64,000 nucleotides of DNA from Cololabis saira. Taxonomy: Eukaryota; Chordata; Actinopteri; Beloniformes; Belonidae. Location: positions 26,716,125 to 26,780,124 of the forward strand of contig NC_084599.1 of the NCBI RefSeq assembly GCF_033807715.1, read 5' to 3'. Below, in pieces: positions 1 through 12,900 of this stretch. The first letter of the stretch is position 1; every line of letters begins with the position of its first letter. Both the position numbers and the translations under genes were made by a program. The notes beneath the pieces were generated by a model. The model was not told where the DNA came from, did no database searches, and saw only the letters and a program-made list of their open reading frames with translations.

Positions 1-211
1 GTTATTTATTTCTTAGTTATTTCACAATAATTATTGTGAAATTATTATTTCACTAGTTATTTTACAGTCATATAATTCAGGCAACAGTTCAAAAAACATT
101 TTAAATAACACTAATCCAAATCAATATCGAATCGGATCGAATCATGATAATCGATTCTGAATATTAAGAATCGGAATCGAATCTTGACATTTGAATCGAT
201 ACCCAGCCCTA
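1..211. repeat. Truncated end of a hAT-like MITE
   Basis: The segment is rich in ATCGAT/GAATCG words and ends in ACCCAGCCCTA. That resembles the terminus of the hAT-type MITE at 58709-59061, which begins TAGGGCTGGGCGATT. The other end lies outside the window, so no target duplication can be checked. The family assignment is by resemblance only. Confidence 0.35.
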
Positions 212-226
212 CCAGAAACGGCAGCG

Positions 227-554
227 TTTTTACTTTATGGCACCTGGATTATACACCTCTTGAATGTGCTTTAATGTTTTTTTTTTTTTTTTTTTTCAAA
301 AATCAAAAATAGTTTTGAATCAATCTTAAATTAAGACCAATTTTGACATGGGGTCAGTCTCAAAGCACCATTAGTCAAATAATTTTCTTTACATTAAGCT
401 GATATTTGCTCATTAAAACATATACTAGTGGACAAACCAGTACATTTAAAACAGGTGTTTTCACTAAGGACCACCTACCTGCAGAGCTGGTTTAGTGATG
501 GTTGGAACTGCTGGACTGGATTTTTACTTTATGGCACCTGGATTATACACCTCT
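227..554 (+). repeat. Pair of 34-bp direct repeats
   Basis: The same 34-bp string starting TTTTTACTTTATGGCACC occurs at 227-260 and 521-554. The DNA between them includes a poly-T tract at about 277-296. No gene is seen. This may be a local duplication or part of an unrecognised repeat. Confidence 0.6.
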
Positions 555-1377
555 GCATAGGAAAACAAACAAATATCAAATAATATAAAACAATTGAAAG
601 AACAATAAAATGTGTTGACACTGTTCAAAATTATGCCAAACAACAGAAGAAAACAAAAAACGCACTTCTCTGCTCCCATGTTTTTAAACTTATTAGCCAT
701 GTTTCAATAAAGGCTTTTTAATATTTTTCCACAAGAAGAGTACCTTGGACTCCCTTTTTTGACAAAAACGCACTTAGTTTGGATCCACTAAGCATGTACT
801 GCAAGTATATTAACCTCCATAACAAAGTGAATGTACCACATAAACTAAGAGCACACAAGATTCATATAACCTGATGTGTCTAAATGCCAGGCGAAGTGGT
901 TTTGTTTTTGTAGTTACTACAACTTCAGCAGTCTCTTTAGTGTGCTAAGTTAGCGTTAGCATATTTCCAGACAACTTTTCCTGCTTACCCCAAAGGATGC
1001 TTTAATATTGTACTTTAAACACAACAGCGTGGCAATCAGTGGGCTTCGTTAGGAGACAACGAGTGAAGGCGCTAGATGTAACAGTCAGGTATGATTTCAT
1101 TCATTGATTCATTCCGATCAAAAGCAAACGGTACCGCGCTGGAACCATGGATGTATTGGGCTGGAACAATGTGCTCGACCTTTGACACCAGAAGCACTTC
1201 CGGTTAGATATCCGGTATACATATAATAAAATAATAATAACCTCGATGAAATTTAAATGGTATTTCACGTCATTATAGCAATGTTTTTTTATTTGTTTTA
1301 TTACAAATGTAATACAATATAATTATTTATAGAGGGTATGCGTTGACGTCACTTCCCCACTGGACCAAGCCCCTTAA

Positions 1378-1497
1378 AGGCTGATTTATGGTTCCGCGTT
1401 ACACCAACGCAGAGTGGTGCGCGTCGCCGCGTACCCTACGCCGTACTCTACGGCGTGGGCTTCTGCGTCGATTTAACGCGGAACCATAATTCAGGCT
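1378..1497. mobile_element. 120-bp palindromic MITE (Harbinger-like)
   Basis: The ends are inverted repeats built on GATTTATGGTTCCGCGTTAC and its complement AACGCGGAACCATAATTC. The interior contains further self-complementary CGTAGG/CCTACG-type words. TAA precedes the left end, but the right flank reads ACT, so the target duplication is not intact. A sister copy at 44628-44736 has TAA on both sides, which points to the PIF/Harbinger superfamily. It is non-coding and could fold into a hairpin. Confidence 0.65.
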
Positions 1498-1784
1498 ACT
1501 ACTTACTGTTTTCATTTTAAATTAATTTAAACAAATACACACACACAAAGATAAAAACGTGTGAAAAAATACAAAATTAAAAAAATAACTGTTCCTGTCA
1601 TTAGCCTACTGCATGTTGAAGTATATATACGTTATACTTTATAACTTAAAAAAAAAAAAAGATATATATATTTTCCCGGAAGACCAGTATTAAGAGTCTG
1701 CATAGATAATCGGTGGATATAATTATTGGTTAATTAAATATGTAATTGTTATTTTGGAACAATAGTCTTTTACGACATTTTCGC

Positions 1785-1860
1785 AGATTTCCGCCATTTC
1801 CCATCCCGTTGCTAGGCGATTTTAGCGTCCTGTCTGCGCACGGTTGCTAGTTAATATACA
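1785..1860 (+). promoter_or_regulatory. Candidate ARMC9 promoter with X-box half sites
   Basis: Two copies of GTTGCTAG (1808-1815 and 1843-1850) match the left half of the RFX X-box (GTTGCC/T). A YY1-like CCGCCATTTC lies at 1791-1800. ARMC9 is a ciliary gene and RFX factors drive many ciliary genes, so the placement about 950 bp upstream of the start codon makes sense. No TATA box or CpG island is evident, and the transcription start was not determined. The right half of a canonical X-box is missing in both copies. Confidence 0.35.
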
Positions 1861-2249
1861 GGCTACATGTAGGAGTTAAATCGAGTCGAAAAATGTGCAG
1901 GTTGGGTTTTAGTTACGGATAAACGCCTCAAAAAGATTTGTGCCACCCTTTTGACCAGTTACAGGATATCTGAATGAGGTACGGACAATTTTGTCGTCTG
2001 GTAACTTTAATAAATGTGAACAGATTAGCTATAGCTCCCACTAGCTGGCCACATCTGATGAATGATGCTAACGCTGGTGTTGATCGTAAAAAAGATGTTT
2101 TCCGTTCTGTATTGCCAGCATATATTAAATGCAATGCAGCCAAAGCACTGATCTGGTTTTAAACTTCACCTGAAATTTAGGAAGGAAAAATCTTGAATGG
2201 TATAGTTAACCAGTTTTAGTTTTTCCAGTGAAAGGGGCATCAATTACTT

Positions 2250-2480
2250 GTTAGTTAGTTAGTTATCTTTATTTCGGTAAATTATAATCATAAAAATCAA
2301 TAAGCAAGATAAACATTTACAGGTTTGGTCAACATGGTGATTATTTTGACCGAAAAGGTATGGGCTTGAAGCATAAAGCTTATCTTGTCCACCTTTTAAC
2401 ATAATGGAATATGCAAAAAGAACAAATGAAGTATCATGAGGCTACACAAAATAATAATAATATTAATAATAGTTGTAATA

Positions 2481-2511
<31 letters not shown>

Positions 2512-2570
2512 TGATAGCTCTGAAAACAGAAAGTGAAAAGATGCTAAAGAAACCGACAAAATCAATTTAG
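2250..2570 (-). repeat. LINE/SINE tail-like repeat, minus orientation
   Basis: This is the reverse complement of the repeat at 45819-46079. Shared landmarks are the TTAGTTAG-type tail, GACCGAAA with the reverse-complement match TTTCGGTC, an ATT/AAT trinucleotide tract (about 2449-2512), and the block reading AGCTCTGAAAACAGAAAGTG on this strand. The tail AATAAAGATTAACTAACTA on the element's sense strand looks like the 3' end of a retroposon. Two copies prove it is dispersed. The family is not identified. Confidence 0.6.
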
Positions 2571-2807
2571 TTTGTCATTTCATCTCATGCATGTGTATCA
2601 TGTCTATACATCAAATCCTACATACTATACATGCATATGTTTATATGTATCCCCCACTCCTTTCTTATCTTATATACAATTCTGCCTTTGCAGCCCGAAA
2701 CATGGTCATTGGGAATGCGAATGTTTTGAATGAAGTTAGAAATCCTTCCAGTGAGTAGGTGGGTCGAAAGTTCTGGTTCCCGGATGAGCTCCGGGGAGCC
2801 AGCCGAG

Positions 2808-4299
2808 ATGGGGGACATCTTGGCAACCGAAGCCGACCTTCTGGGGATGATCAAGGAGGTAACCAAGGCAACGCACTAGTGCAACAGATGTCTATTAAAA
2901 AATGTAATACTGGACAGTTTTTATGTTTTAACATTTTGAGACGGCATTGAGTCAAGACAAGAGATGCACATCTTTTGTCATTTGCTTGACATATAACACT
3001 GTTTCATTCTAGTGTGTTAATGGTGTGATGAAATGCACGTAATTTCATGATTGTTTCTGTCTTTTTCAGTACCTTAAGTTTGAGGAATTTGCAGAGACTG
3101 TTCAAATTTTTGACAAGGAGTGCAAAAGGAAAGGCAAGCTTGTTTCAAAGCCTCGAGGAAGTACTCTCAGAGACTCAAAGACTCATGTTATTCAGGTAAA
3201 TCATTGAATTTCTAAAACCGGTTGTTCCATCACACTGGTTTATTATTTGCAGAATTGGTCGCTGTAGATGGGCACGAATAGCGGTGTAAAGGATAAAAAG
3301 AGGAAATACATTTAGCATACCAGCACAGCGCCTACAAACATTGACACAACTTGTACAATAAGTAAATAGTCATGAGATGAACATTTTGGATTGTGATGTA
3401 ATCTTCTTGTTTTAACCTGGCATGTTATTGTGAATAGCTATTATTCTGTGCTATGCAAATAAAGTGTTAATAATGGAATAGAATATAATTTTTTCATAGC
3501 TTCCTAAGCTTTCCCTTCTTTGTATGTGACTTTTCTAGAAAGACCTCCTCACCTGCTTTGATGATGGAGACCAAAAGGTGTTCTTTGAATTGTGGACAGA
3601 GAATATTTCCTCTGAAGTAAAAGGCACAGAAGCTGAGGCCCAGAGACTGGAGTTCTATCTCCACATCCACTTTACTATCTACCCACTGAGGAGGCTCCCG
3701 GATAGACAGGTATGTGGATTCAGATATTCTTTATTTATTTATTTATTTATTTATTGGAAATTTATATCAAAATATCATGATGCGCTGTTTCTCAAAGTGT
3801 CCACTAAGGGGCGCCACAGGCTTTTTACCCCCTCAGGAATATTGCTGACATAACAATATATGAGAATACACCCCTGCATTTTTTTTTAGTTTGTGTAATT
3901 ACAAGACTGCATAGGTAATTAAATAGAGGACAATACTACACATGGCATGCTGTTGCAAAAGCTGTTTCTTAAGCTTTTGATGACTACACTGAGACAGTTG
4001 CAGTCGAACAGTGGACATTAATTTAACTGAAGAGAATTAAGTGTCTGTTTGTTTTTTTAAGGTAGTATATGAACTTATATTATTTACTTCAAATAAATTA
4101 TTTAACTCCAAAACCCAAATATTATCTCCAGGACCGAGCTGAGTATGAGGAGAGGATTTCCTGTTTCAAGCAGTACCTCGAAACTCGTGGAGCAGCACTG
4201 AGCCAGACGACTGAATTTTTGCCTTACTATGCTTTGCCTTTTGTTCCCAACCCCACTGTCCACCCTTCATTCAAGGATCTTTTTCAGGTGCATAGAAAA

Positions 4300-4394
<95 letters not shown>

Positions 4395-7300
4395 GTTTTA
4401 CCATGATAATGAACTCAGCCCTTATTATGTGTTTCTGCTTATATGCTATATGTTTTGTTCACATAGGACTCATGGATACCACAGTTGAAGGGCAAGGTGG
4501 TCAAGTTCCTATCACTGACACTAAAACCATCTAAGACTCCAAGGCTAATGACTTTATATGTATCCTTTTATTGTCTCTGGCTAATGAGACACGTTGGTTT
4601 CTTCCTGTGTTGTTTATTCTTTTGTAGATGAAGTGGTCCAAGCAGCGAGTTTGATGATTTACCATCCACTCCCTGTAACATAACTGTAAAAGTCATGTAG
4701 ACAGACCTAAGAAAAGTTGACTGCAAGGCAAGTTGTAATATTCACAGACCATGAAACCTTAGGTACACTTGATTATATCTATGTTTGTCAACACGTGGGT
4801 GTTGGGTAAAAGAATGTCTAATAGTTCATAGAAAGTAAGCAAATATTGAATATTTACTTGCGACTCATCATAGAACAACGTATTCATTAAATCCTAAACA
4901 AATAGCTGTGACGAGTTTGCCGTCTTCAAACAGGATGTTTAGAGTGCACTTATCTTTTGTCATCTGAAAATCAAACAAGACATTAGGATCTCGGATTAAG
5001 TTTTTATGTCTCAAAATGAAACATTTTGAACAGTGTATTTATATATATTTATTCAAGGATGTATTCTTTAACGAACACACAGAAGGAGGGTGGAAGGACC
5101 ATGAAAGGTAAATAAACCAATCAAAGAATCTGTCTCATTGGAGTTTATTACCAGTGCATTTCTTAAACCAGTCCAGCAAAGTGTAAACTACAACTGTCAT
5201 CAGAATGGAGACACCGTCTTTTAACTGTACAGATTAATACACATTTCTGTAACATTCATGAGGTGTACTTAGTTAAGTTAATAAAGTTTTTAACGGATAT
5301 TTTATTATTGAATAAAAACAGACACTCATAGTTTGGTGGTATTTGGTTGGTATTTAATTTGATTTGTAAAATTGAAAAAAATAAAATAAAACAAATCAAA
5401 GCATCCAAGACCACACCAGCTTATTCTAATATTTGCTTAAGATATACGTGTCAGACAGGAGGTTTTTTGAGCCGTCACAAAGATTAGCTGTTGACATTCA
5501 TTTTGTTAATGTTTCAAAGGGCTCTGTTTAGAGTTAAATAAACGTAAATAATTACTTACAAGCCCTTTAAAGATTGTATTTACTGGTGCCTATTGGATAT
5601 TGATTGCAAATTGAATGCAGTGTGTATTTGAATAAGGGCTAATAGAAGAACTTTGCTCTGTGTGCTTGTGTGACTGCACAGAGACCGTGCAGCAGTTACA
5701 GCTTCAGCTCGCTGAATCAGACCGGCGGATCACCAGTTACGTACGGAAGTTTAATAAGATGAAAGCTGACTACAGCAACTTGATTGGAATCACTGCTGAG
5801 CTGGTCGACTCTTTGGAGGCCACCATCAGCGGAAAAATGGTAGGAGACACACAGAGAGAAACACACTAACATGCATCCAGACACTCACACAAATATCGTG
5901 CTGACAAAAAGTCTTTTATGTGGCACTTCTTTGCATATGCAAAGTGAATAGATTATATTTCAATATGAATTAAATCTTTGGACACACAATGATGTTTTAA
6001 TTCGACATTGTATGGCTTTAGTACATGGAGACATGGATAACACATCTTTTCTCATGCACAGTGTCTTAAACCGCGAGGGACATGCTTTCTTTTTGCAGAT
6101 CTCTCCTGAGTATCTGCAGAGTGTGTGTGTTCGTCTGTTCAGCAATCAGATGAGGCACAGTGTGGTGGAGAGCACTGATTTTACCAGGCCTGGCACTGTA
6201 AGTACAACACACAGCCCTCCAGTTTGTCTTTTTTTCCCTTCGTCTTCACCCCTCATTAATAGGAGAATAATAAGACACAGCCTTCAGGCATGGCTATATT
6301 ATATAATGTGGCATGGATAATGTCACATGGGTGACAGCTGAATGTGGCCACGTCACTAAGGCCTGGTCAACACCCTGTTTGAAAAGGGTTTTTAAAGATA
6401 AAGGATTGAAATGCTCAGTGTCTCCCTTTGTATACTGTATAAGCAGGTAGTGTACCGGTACTTAGCATATATCCTGGTAGCCAGTGACTGCATCCTAGCC
6501 TGATTCTAGTTGTTGAAAACTTGAAAACTAGAAAAGTTATACTATTAAAATCAGTTATAGTGGTTCAAAACATCTAAATCAACTACCTTTGAAATTTGCT
6601 CAAGAAAAAAAGCACATTCCTGTAGTACATTAATGAAAATATGTATTTCATTTTGCTGTTTGCACAGAATGGTCATGTAATACATGCCTCCCTTGAATGC
6701 AAATAGTGTGGTGGTTTGGGGCAAATAGTAGACAGCTGGCTGACAGATTGCTCAAATATGTGATATGTGCAGGAACTGAGTTGGTTTTCAATGAGCTTAA
6801 TAACTATTATAAAACCATTTTTTTTACGATATTAAGTACAGCTGTAAATCATTTTCCTATTTTCTAGTTTATTCTAAACTACTATATGTGATCACGATGC
6901 AAGATTCTTTTTATGCTCTTAGTTTGGTGACATTCAGCATATGGAATACTTAAAAAAAAGAACAAAACGAAAAAAAAGAACGACTTCCTGCCACAGTTTC
7001 ATGCTTGTGGTTGGCAAACCCCAATAAGAAAATGCTCTCAGTGCTGCGAACAGGCCCATAAGGCACCATACGCCTTTAAAATTTGATATATTTACTTATT
7101 TATTTCCTTATTCTGTAGTAATTGTTGTAGCATTTTAACTGTTTAGGTTGTCATCAAATAGCCATTTCTAAAATGCAGCTGAAGCCACCGTAGCACCGTC
7201 TTTGGTGCCACTTCACTTTGCTAAGAGAAGCATATGTTCACTGACAGAACACGGCCAAGAATTAACCAGATGCGACTTATCATCTCCACTGCCTGTTCAA

Positions 7301-9876
7301 GTGTTCAGGCGGTCGGTGGTCTTTATTGTGGTATTGAACTCTGGCTTGTAAACTCTATTTTTCTTCTGTTTTGACTGAACAACCTTTTGTGTGTGTCTGT
7401 TTTTGCGTATGTGATACTTTTGTCCACAAAGGGATATTACCCTATGAGTCCCTATGATGATGGCTATGTAAGTTTCATATGTTTTCACCTTTTCCTCTTG
7501 TCAGTACTCCGGTTCCTACCTCTCTTTTTGCTTGTCCCTTGCTATGTCTCCTTCTCCTTCTCCTCATATTATTGTGTCATTCCCCCAGCAACATGTATCC
7601 ATTCTCCTCAGTCCATAATCCATTATTTTGTTTGTGTCATGGTAGTTTTGTCTAAGATGTAGGTCCTCATTTGTATGAAGAATGACCCCTTTTGTTAGGC
7701 TATGTATGAGGTCAAGCAAGAGCTCCTCTCAGAGTAGACCTCATTTTTGCCAGATTGTTTCATTGTTTCTCCTCTCAACTCTTTTTATTTGCTGCTTTTG
7801 TACTATTATCATTTAGTTTCCGTTTTGTCCTCCCCATGTTTAATTGTATAGTTTTGAAAAAAAATAATAATTTAGGCAAACACTATAACATGACAAGAGT
7901 AGCCAGCACAAAGTTTTTTGATGTGAATCGATTTCTCTCCTGCTCAGGTTGTCAAACAACTGGGGTTAAATGAAAAGCTGCAGGTAGTACAAGACAGAAC
8001 AGCTACAGACACAATATTAATTGCTGGAAGCGTGTGGACAGTAGACAATGTTCCTGGTAAATTAGATAATAATTTATATATATAGGAAAATTATTATTGT
8101 GTGGCCCTACTATTGAATCATTTGGTGCATCCTTGTGTGTCATTTGACATTTTATTGTGGGTGTTTTTCTTGGTGATGACTAGAGGCTGCTCCCACTCTA
8201 TACCTCGCGTCTCCCACACTAAAGATTATAATTCAAAATTCATTATCATTTGGAAAAAAAGACCACAAATAATTTGTTTTGCTCTTCTGCGCGCATAAAC
8301 ATAAAACACACCTCCTTACTGATTTTTTTTTTCACATAGAAGTCTCCATTTTATTTTATTTCAGATAAGTGATACAGGTTTATAGTACATGGGCACTGGG
8401 GTTTGATAATGGCAAAGATACTAACCCACTTTTTCTGGTACTGGTTCTTGGCCTGCTTGTTATTTTACAGCAAGGAAGATGTACAGTATCAAGCAATAAT
8501 CTGCTGTATATTCCATTGTTCAGCATGTAATTCAAGCATGATATATGCATGTGTAATAGATGACTAATAACCTTCGGAGATTGCACTTACCTTGAATGCC
8601 TTTGGGTGAACAAGCTAGTACTTAGTCTGAGTACACGACAAGGACAATAATAAGATTTCAGGATGCATTTGAGCTGTTGCATGGGTTACATTTTGTATAA
8701 TATGATAACAAGATGTTTGAGATGGAATCTGAAATAATCAAAATTTGAAAAGTGTTCTGTGTCGTCTATTTGATTGTGCTTTCTCTTTTAGGCCTCTTCT
8801 ATGCTACGAGCATCCATTGCACCTCAGTAAGTATTAAACGATTCAAATTAGTATTATTTTAATTCTGATTAGTACAGTTTGGTTAGTACCAGGTCTAACA
8901 TCTTATTTTTGTGGCTCTCCAGAAGAGGAAAAGATGTGCCAATGTTGCCCTCTTTAGACTATGAGAAGCTGAAGAAAGACCTGATTGAAGGCTCAGACAG
9001 ACTAAGGTGTCTGTTGCTGCAAGCACTGCGCTGGGTATGAATGTTTTACAAATTTAGATTTGCTGAGTCTCTACTAATTGATGTAACTGGACTTCTTCAT
9101 AATATTTGTTGTCTCTACGTTTTGCTTAAACTCAATTTTTCCACTCTCATAAAGCAGCAATCCCTCTTACTTTTTATGGGTCGTAATATGAGTCAACACT
9201 CGTAAAAGTATAGTAGTTTATAGTATGTAAAACAGTGTAAGCTTTTGTTAATCATCCCTTGTCTTCAGGATGGTACGCAATATAATATATGCTGAATCTG
9301 TGGTTAGCTAAAAGGTTCCTGGTTTGAATCCTGGCTATGGCTTTTCTGTGTCGAGTTTGCTAAATATTTAAACACTTTTTACCTTAAGAATATTCATGTG
9401 CTAAATTTTGGGTATATTTCTTTTGATGTCTTTTTCAGAGACTCACTCGCTCACTCCCTGGTGAACAACGAGACACGATGCTCCAGGCCTACATTAGCAA
9501 CGATCTGCTGGGGTGCTACAGCACAAAGCAGGTAATGCAGCAATATGAAATCCATTTGCATTTTGATGTTACAAAGGCAGATTCATTCTGAAATTAATGA
9601 TATAAAAAAAGATGGAATGGCAACTGCTACAGTAAAACTGAAATAATGAATTCATATTTGTTTTACATGAATGTTTTTGTTTAATCTCAAGGATACAATT
9701 CCTGGCAGGTCTGAATTCGTGCAGTGTGACTTACAGTTAGAATTACAGTTTTACAGAATTTCCTTTCTCTCCCTTGTACACCAGACACATCCTACAGCAT
9801 GCCAAGATTTCCCACACACAGGAATATCAAGCATATTTACAGGAAGCTTCAGTCTTGTTTTATACAGTAGTTTTCG

Positions 9877-9911
<35 letters not shown>

Positions 9912-12900
9912 CTGCGTTTTCTCCAATGTTTAATCCTTTGCCAGACCTTAGTATAGGTAGTTAAGAAAGTCTCTGTCATTAGAAAACTGTCATCAAAATA
10001 GTGATGTGACTGGCATTATCAGCATAATTAGCTTGTTAGTTCAAGGTTGTTGTTTTTTTGTTTTTTTTCAAAGTACCACTTAAGTACTGCAAGTGTATCA
10101 CAAACCGCAGTGTGCAGATTTTAAGTGCCCCATATTTAGTTTTTTGTTTTTATTTTTCTTTCCTCAGAATACTGTGCTTCATTTAATGAGATCAACAAAT
10201 GAGTTCGTCCGCCAATCCATGGCTCGTCTCATCAATGCGTTTGCCTCCCTTGCCGAGGGTAAGTTTTCAGCATCATTAGATTTGCTTGAGTCACGATGAG
10301 TGGCTGACTGTGTGACTTTACAAACACACATGGATGGGAGACCTCATTAGCTTGAAGTTCAGGACTGAAACTCCTAAAGATGCTTCCAAGCAGCAAGTAA
10401 CCATAATAGGGACAAGGTTTAGTTTTCCTTCTCAACAAGGAGAATTTAAAGTGTTATCTGGAGTCTATTTTGCTGTGTTATGCAGGTAAAGCATGTGCTC
10501 TTTGGAGCTGCCTTCCTGGCGAAGGCAGGAGTTGAGGTGGTAGAAACATTTCTGCATCAAGTTTTCCTACAGAATAGCAACAGTATGTCCAGTCAGATTT
10601 CCAGTGATGGTTAAGCTGTTAAGCCAAATTTAAGATTTATTTTTTAATTATTAAAACCAGTCCTAATATCAACGTTAAAACAAGTATAGTGTTTTTTCAT
10701 GTGTACAACGTGTTGCTCATTGAAACTAAAACTAAACTGACACCATGCTCACACCCTGTACATCTTTTTTTGATCTTTACAGGACGGGTTTACCTATCTC
10801 AAATTCCAGTTCTTCTGAAACTTCTGACAGACACGCTCAGGAAAGAGGAAAAAGATTCCCTGACTCGAGAAAATGTACTGGTGGCTCTGCAGAAACTGAG
10901 CCTCAGGTAAATTTTCACCAAGGTTTGATGAACATTTGCTTCTGCAGTTTTATTGCAGAGACTAAATATATCCATTATCATTTGGGACTATTTTAAACAA
11001 AATAGTTAGTCTGTAACTCTATATGATTTGGATAACAAATTAGGCATATAAAGTTATCACTCCACAGGTCTGGGTACACACAACTTTTCCAAGTTGTGTT
11101 TTTTTTTTAATCATGGATGCATTTTTTGTTATTAACAGTACATGGAATAGTGACAAAGAAGTTATTCTCAGTTTACTCACTCATGACATGCCTACATTAT
11201 GATACACAAGTTACGTACTGCTCTTATTCTGAATAATAAAAAAGTCATTGAAACTATATCTAAGGTAAATAATAACATATTCATTTTCAATGTATATACA
11301 TCTGCATTTTTTCCTCCACTTATGAACATGAATATTTGTGTTTATGTGCTCTTCTTAGGAGGAACCAGCAGACAGCCATGATAGCAAATAATATGATTGG
11401 ATGGCTTGTGGATGAGCTGCAGGACACAGATTGCTTCAGTGACTACACCCTAGAGTACTCTGCAGCTTTGCTCATGAACTTGTGTCTGCGAACAAAAGGT
11501 TGTCAAATAAGCATAACGAGATACAGAGACCAATTCTCATGAGATAATTGTTAAACGCCTGTTTTAAAATGCCTTGTAAACATACCTAGCTGTGCAAGAA
11601 CCAAGAACCTTACAATATTTATGGCTTGGTTGACATCATCATCATCAATGAATAGAGAAAAGAAATGCAGACTACAAGATGTTATTGTTCCAATAGTTAT
11701 TATTTGTAAACCATTGAAAAAATAATAATCAAAATCACTGTAAAATAAATGGCATAAAAAATATACTTTTATATACTGATCAAGAGTGGTTCTATTTAAA
11801 TGACCTTGTACTATTGGACCCGTCCAAGGTAGCTGTTTATAGTTATTGACTATTGTCTGACATTTCCTTTACCTGATATTTATATGGATATTCTTGTAAC
11901 CTCACCAGTGAGCAGTATTAAAAATCTTGCATCATCCTTTCAAACACTCCTTCAGCTCTCCAACATATAACACAACTACTGGTTTGTCTTTAAGAAACCA
12001 GTAATGTTTAATTAACTTTTACAGCGTTTTCCTATTTTAAAGGAAAACAACAACTTTCCTTTTACGTCATGCTATTTTTTTCAGCCCTTTTTACTGCAAA
12101 TACATTAAAGCGCAAATACATATTGCACCATATATTAAATAAGCACATGTAAAATTAAAGCTAAGTATTTTGACATGTCATTCTTTTAAAAGCAGAGCCC
12201 AGGCAAGTCTAACACGGGACGTTTCTGAGGGGCAGACAGTAGTTTGTCTGTCTTACAAAAAGCAACCACATGGTGTTGAGGCGTGGGCTTGAGCCAATCA
12301 ATTAAAAAATCTAACATATTACATAAAACTTAAAACATCTCATTACAGAATTTTTTTTTTTCCACCATAAACAAGAAAGACTATTGTTTTGAAGTATATT
12401 AACGTGTGTATATGGTTTTCTTACAGGGAAAAGGAAGTGTGCAGAGAACGCTAAGCAAGTGCTAAAGGTTCTGACTGACCTCCTTGGACATGAAAGCCAC
12501 GAGGTTACTCGCACATCTTTTCACACAGAGACATGGAAGTTGTATCTACAATCAATACATACTCAAGGATGTTTCACTGGATAAAACATATATTAAGAAA
12601 AATAAATAAATATTATTAATTTAATGTACCACAGCATGCGGTCACAACGAGGTGAACATATTTAAAGAATGACCATAGATCATACTCGGGGAGGCTAGTG
12701 GGTTTTGAGTTGCGGCCACTTTAGCATTTTAGACCCTTTCAGATAGACCACATATTTAAATTAGTGTATAAGGTGTGCAGTCTGTTAAGTCCTACATGCA
12801 ATTTGAGGAGCCTCCTTGTCTTGACACTCATGGCTTGTGATCATTTTATTATGCCAGCGTGATTTCTGATTACTTGAAAGGCATAACATTGATATTGTGG

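Noticed and set aside
4069..4534. Long frames with poly-Ile or poly-Leu
   Set aside because: They are translations of the ATT microsatellite joined to an ARMC9 exon; only the exon 4132-4287 is real.
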